64,000 nt of DNA, from assembly GCA_021778635.1 (NCBI GenBank), contig JAJYCD010000004.1, forward strand, positions 17,210 to 81,209. Reading direction: 5' to 3'. The DNA comes from Actinomycetes bacterium. Its GTDB lineage: Bacteria; Actinomycetota; Actinomycetes; Actinomycetales; Cellulomonadaceae. The position numbers were made by a program, and so were the translations under genes. Within the stretch, counting starts at the first letter, position 1, and each line of letters starts with the position of its first letter. This document shows positions 61,897 to 64,000 of this stretch, one piece after another. Under the pieces are notes generated by a model. It made no database searches and was not told where the DNA came from. It worked only from the letters and a program-made list of their open reading frames with translations.

Positions 61897-64000
61897 GTGT
61901 CGGTCGACGACCGCCCCGAGCTGTCCCCGGACGACCTCTCCTCGCGCGAGGACCTCGCCGGCGCGCTGACCGCGTTGCGGGAACGACGGGGCATGACCGT
62001 GCGCGACGTCGCGCACGCGGCGGGCCTCCCGGTCGCCACGGTCGGCGGCTATCTCAGCGGTCGCCATCTGCCGCCGTTGGCGACGGTGGGCCAGTTCACC
62101 CGCGTCCTGACGTCGCTCGGGGTCGGGACCGACGAGCTCCCGGCCTGGGTCGCCGCGGTCAACCGCCTGCGACGCGCACCGGGCCGACGCTCGGCCGCGA
62201 CGCCGGCGCCGTACCGCGGCCTCGCCGCCTACCAGCCGGAGGACGCGGGACTGTTCTTCGGGCGCGAGGGGCTGACGGACGCGCTCGTCGCGAGAGTGAC
62301 CGGCGTCCCGACGACGCCGCTCGTGGTCATCGGGTCCTCCGGTTCGGGGAAGTCGTCGGTGCTCCGTGCGGGGCTTGCGGCACGGCTCGGCGACCGGGGT
62401 GTCCCGGTCGTGGTCGTCACGCCGGGTGCGCACCCGCTGGAGACGCTCGAGCAGCTGCGCGGCACGGGAGGGCTGAGCGACCGTGCGGTCCTCGTCGTCG
62501 ACCAGTTCGAGGAGGTCTTCGCGACCGAGAGCACGTCGCCGCAGACGGTGACGTTCCTCGACCGGCTCGACGCGATCCATCGCGACGGTGCGGTGGTGGT
62601 CATCGGCCTGCGCGCGGACTTCTTCGACCGGGCCCTCGAGCTCGACCGGCTGGCGCACTGGCTCGGGGAGAACCAGCTGCTCGTCGGTCCGCTGTCGCTC
62701 GAGGCGCTGCGGCGGGTCGTGGTCGAGCCGGCGCGCGCGGTGGGCATCGAGGTCGAGGACGCGCTGCTCGAGGTGCTGCTCTCCGACGCGACCGCAGGCT
62801 CGTCCTCGCCGACCGGAGCCGGGTTGGACCCGGGCGTGCTCCCGCTGCTCTCGCACGCGCTGTACGTCACGTGGCTGACGTCCTCGGGGAGACGCCTCAC
62901 CCTCGCGCACTACCGCGAGGCGGGTGGGCTCGCCGGCGCGATCGCGAAGACCGCGGAGGAGGTCTACGAGTCGCTCACCGACGAGCAGCGAGACGCCGCT
63001 CGACGCACGCTCCTGCGCCTGGTCCGGGTTCGCGACGGCGCTCCCGACACGCGCCGGCCAGCCGATCGCGCCGAGTTCACCGCGCAGGCGTCACTCGACG
63101 TCGTCGCGGCCTGCGTCGAGGCCCGGCTGCTGACGTCGGACCGCGGGCACGTCCAGCTCGCGCACGAGGCGCTCATCAATGCGTGGCCCCGCTTGCGGGT
63201 GTGGCTCGCGGCCGACCGGGAAGGACTCCGCATCCACGGTCGGCTCACCGAAGCGGTGGACCACTGGGTGACGGCCGGCCGCGACCCGGACCTGCTCTAC
63301 CGGGGTTCCGCCCTCGAGGTCGCGCAGTCGTGGGTTGCCGGGATCGACGAGCACGACGAGCTGACTGCGCTCGAACGGGAGTTCGTCGAGCAGAGCAGCG
63401 CTGTCGAGACGGCGCGAATCCTGTCGCGGCGACGGTCGACGCTTCGGCTGCGCGGCCTGGCAGCCGCGCTCGGGGTCCTCGCGCTGAGCACCGGAGGGCT
63501 GGCCACGGCGACGGTCGTACAGAACCGGACGGTCGGCCGCGAGCGTGATGTGGCCGTCTCGCGACAGCTGGCGGTGACGTCCCAGTCGCTGACCGGGACC
63601 GACACCGCGCTCGCGGGGCAGGTTGCCGTGTCCGCGTACCGGACCGCCGACACGGTGGAGGCCCGCTCGGCTCTTCTGAGCGCGTCGGGCCGTACCCAGG
63701 TGGCGCGGCTCGCCCAGACGCAGGGCATCGTCAACTCGCTCGACGTGAGCCCCGACGGCAGCGTCGTCGCGCTGGCGACCGACGCGTCGTCGCTCGTCCT
63801 GTGGTCGACCGGTGCGCCTGCGCACGCGATCGCCTCCGTGACGGTGCCCGACAAGGCGCTGTACGCGGCGAGCTTCAGTGCGGTGGGTCACCTGGTCGCC
63901 GCCGGCGGCGACGGTGGCCGTCTCGAGGTCTGGTCGGTCGCGGACCCCCGGCAGCCGGTGAGCCTCGCCGTGACAGGCGCCGAGGTGGGCGGGACGATCT
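61897..64000 (+). CDS. HTH-nSTAND NTPase-WD40 protein, 3'-truncated by the window end
   Basis: GTG start after AGAAGGAG; XRE-like HTH (RERRGMTVRDVAHAAGLPVATVGGYLSGRHLPP), PYRGLAAYQPEDAGLFFGRE and VVIGSSGSGKSSVLRAGL (nSTAND1), C-terminal WD40-like repeats; open to the end of the window and absent from the ORF track. Confidence 0.88.
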   Translation, partial: MSVDDRPELSPDDLSSREDLAGALTALRERRGMTVRDVAHAAGLPVATVGGYLSGRHLPPLATVGQFTRVLTSLGVGTDELPAWVAAVNRLRRAPGRRSAATPAPYRGLAAYQPEDAGLFFGREGLTDALVARVTGVPTTPLVVIGSSGSGKSSVLRAGLAARLGDRGVPVVVVTPGAHPLETLEQLRGTGGLSDRAVLVVDQFEEVFATESTSPQTVTFLDRLDAIHRDGAVVVIGLRADFFDRALELDRLAHWLGENQLLVGPLSLEALRRVVVEPARAVGIEVEDALLEVLLSDATAGSSSPTGAGLDPGVLPLLSHALYVTWLTSSGRRLTLAHYREAGGLAGAIAKTAEEVYESLTDEQRDAARRTLLRLVRVRDGAPDTRRPADRAEFTAQASLDVVAACVEARLLTSDRGHVQLAHEALINAWPRLRVWLAADREGLRIHGRLTEAVDHWVTAGRDPDLLYRGSALEVAQSWVAGIDEHDELTALEREFVEQSSAVETARILSRRRSTLRLRGLAAALGVLALSTGGLATATVVQNRTVGRERDVAVSRQLAVTSQSLTGTDTALAGQVAVSAYRTADTVEARSALLSASGRTQVARLAQTQGIVNSLDVSPDGSVVALATDASSLVLWSTGAPAHAIASVTVPDKALYAASFSAVGHLVAAGGDGGRLEVWSVADPRQPVSLAVTGAEVGGTI

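Overview
High-GC actinobacterial chromosome segment, probably Micrococcales/Cellulomonas-like (inferred from GC content, codon usage and gene content). About 50 protein-coding genes; I recognised no rRNA or tRNA genes, CRISPR arrays or transposons. Housekeeping and metabolic content: RNase D, DUF3000, 6-phosphogluconate dehydrogenase, PPK2, a translationally coupled glgX-treY-treZ operon, an ABC exporter, sucrose phosphorylase, a LigD-type polymerase domain, GGDEF and PAS-GGDEF-EAL proteins, and two OmpR-type two-component systems. Three items stand out. (1) A dispersed persulfide/sulfide-response regulon: a CstR-like repressor plus four near-identical 16-bp palindromes (ATACCC-N4-GGGTAT core) in front of trxA, a previously untracked 38-aa six-cysteine miniprotein, a rhodanese + CoA-disulfide reductase-rhodanese pair, and a rhodanese + persulfide dioxygenase-rhodanese + TauE/SafE operon. 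(2) A type III PKS / ICMT-like methyltransferase / flavoprotein operon resembling srsABC, divergent from a UbiA prenyltransferase. (3) A single-polypeptide fusion of a secreted S15/CocE-like hydrolase to an ABC ATPase, followed by its permease gene. The window ends inside an HTH-nSTAND-WD40 gene that the ORF track misses because it has no stop codon in the window. Several short intergenic or terminal tandem repeats, a strong 42-nt hairpin and a decayed GH3 fragment are also reported. All family calls come from reading the sequence; no database search was run.
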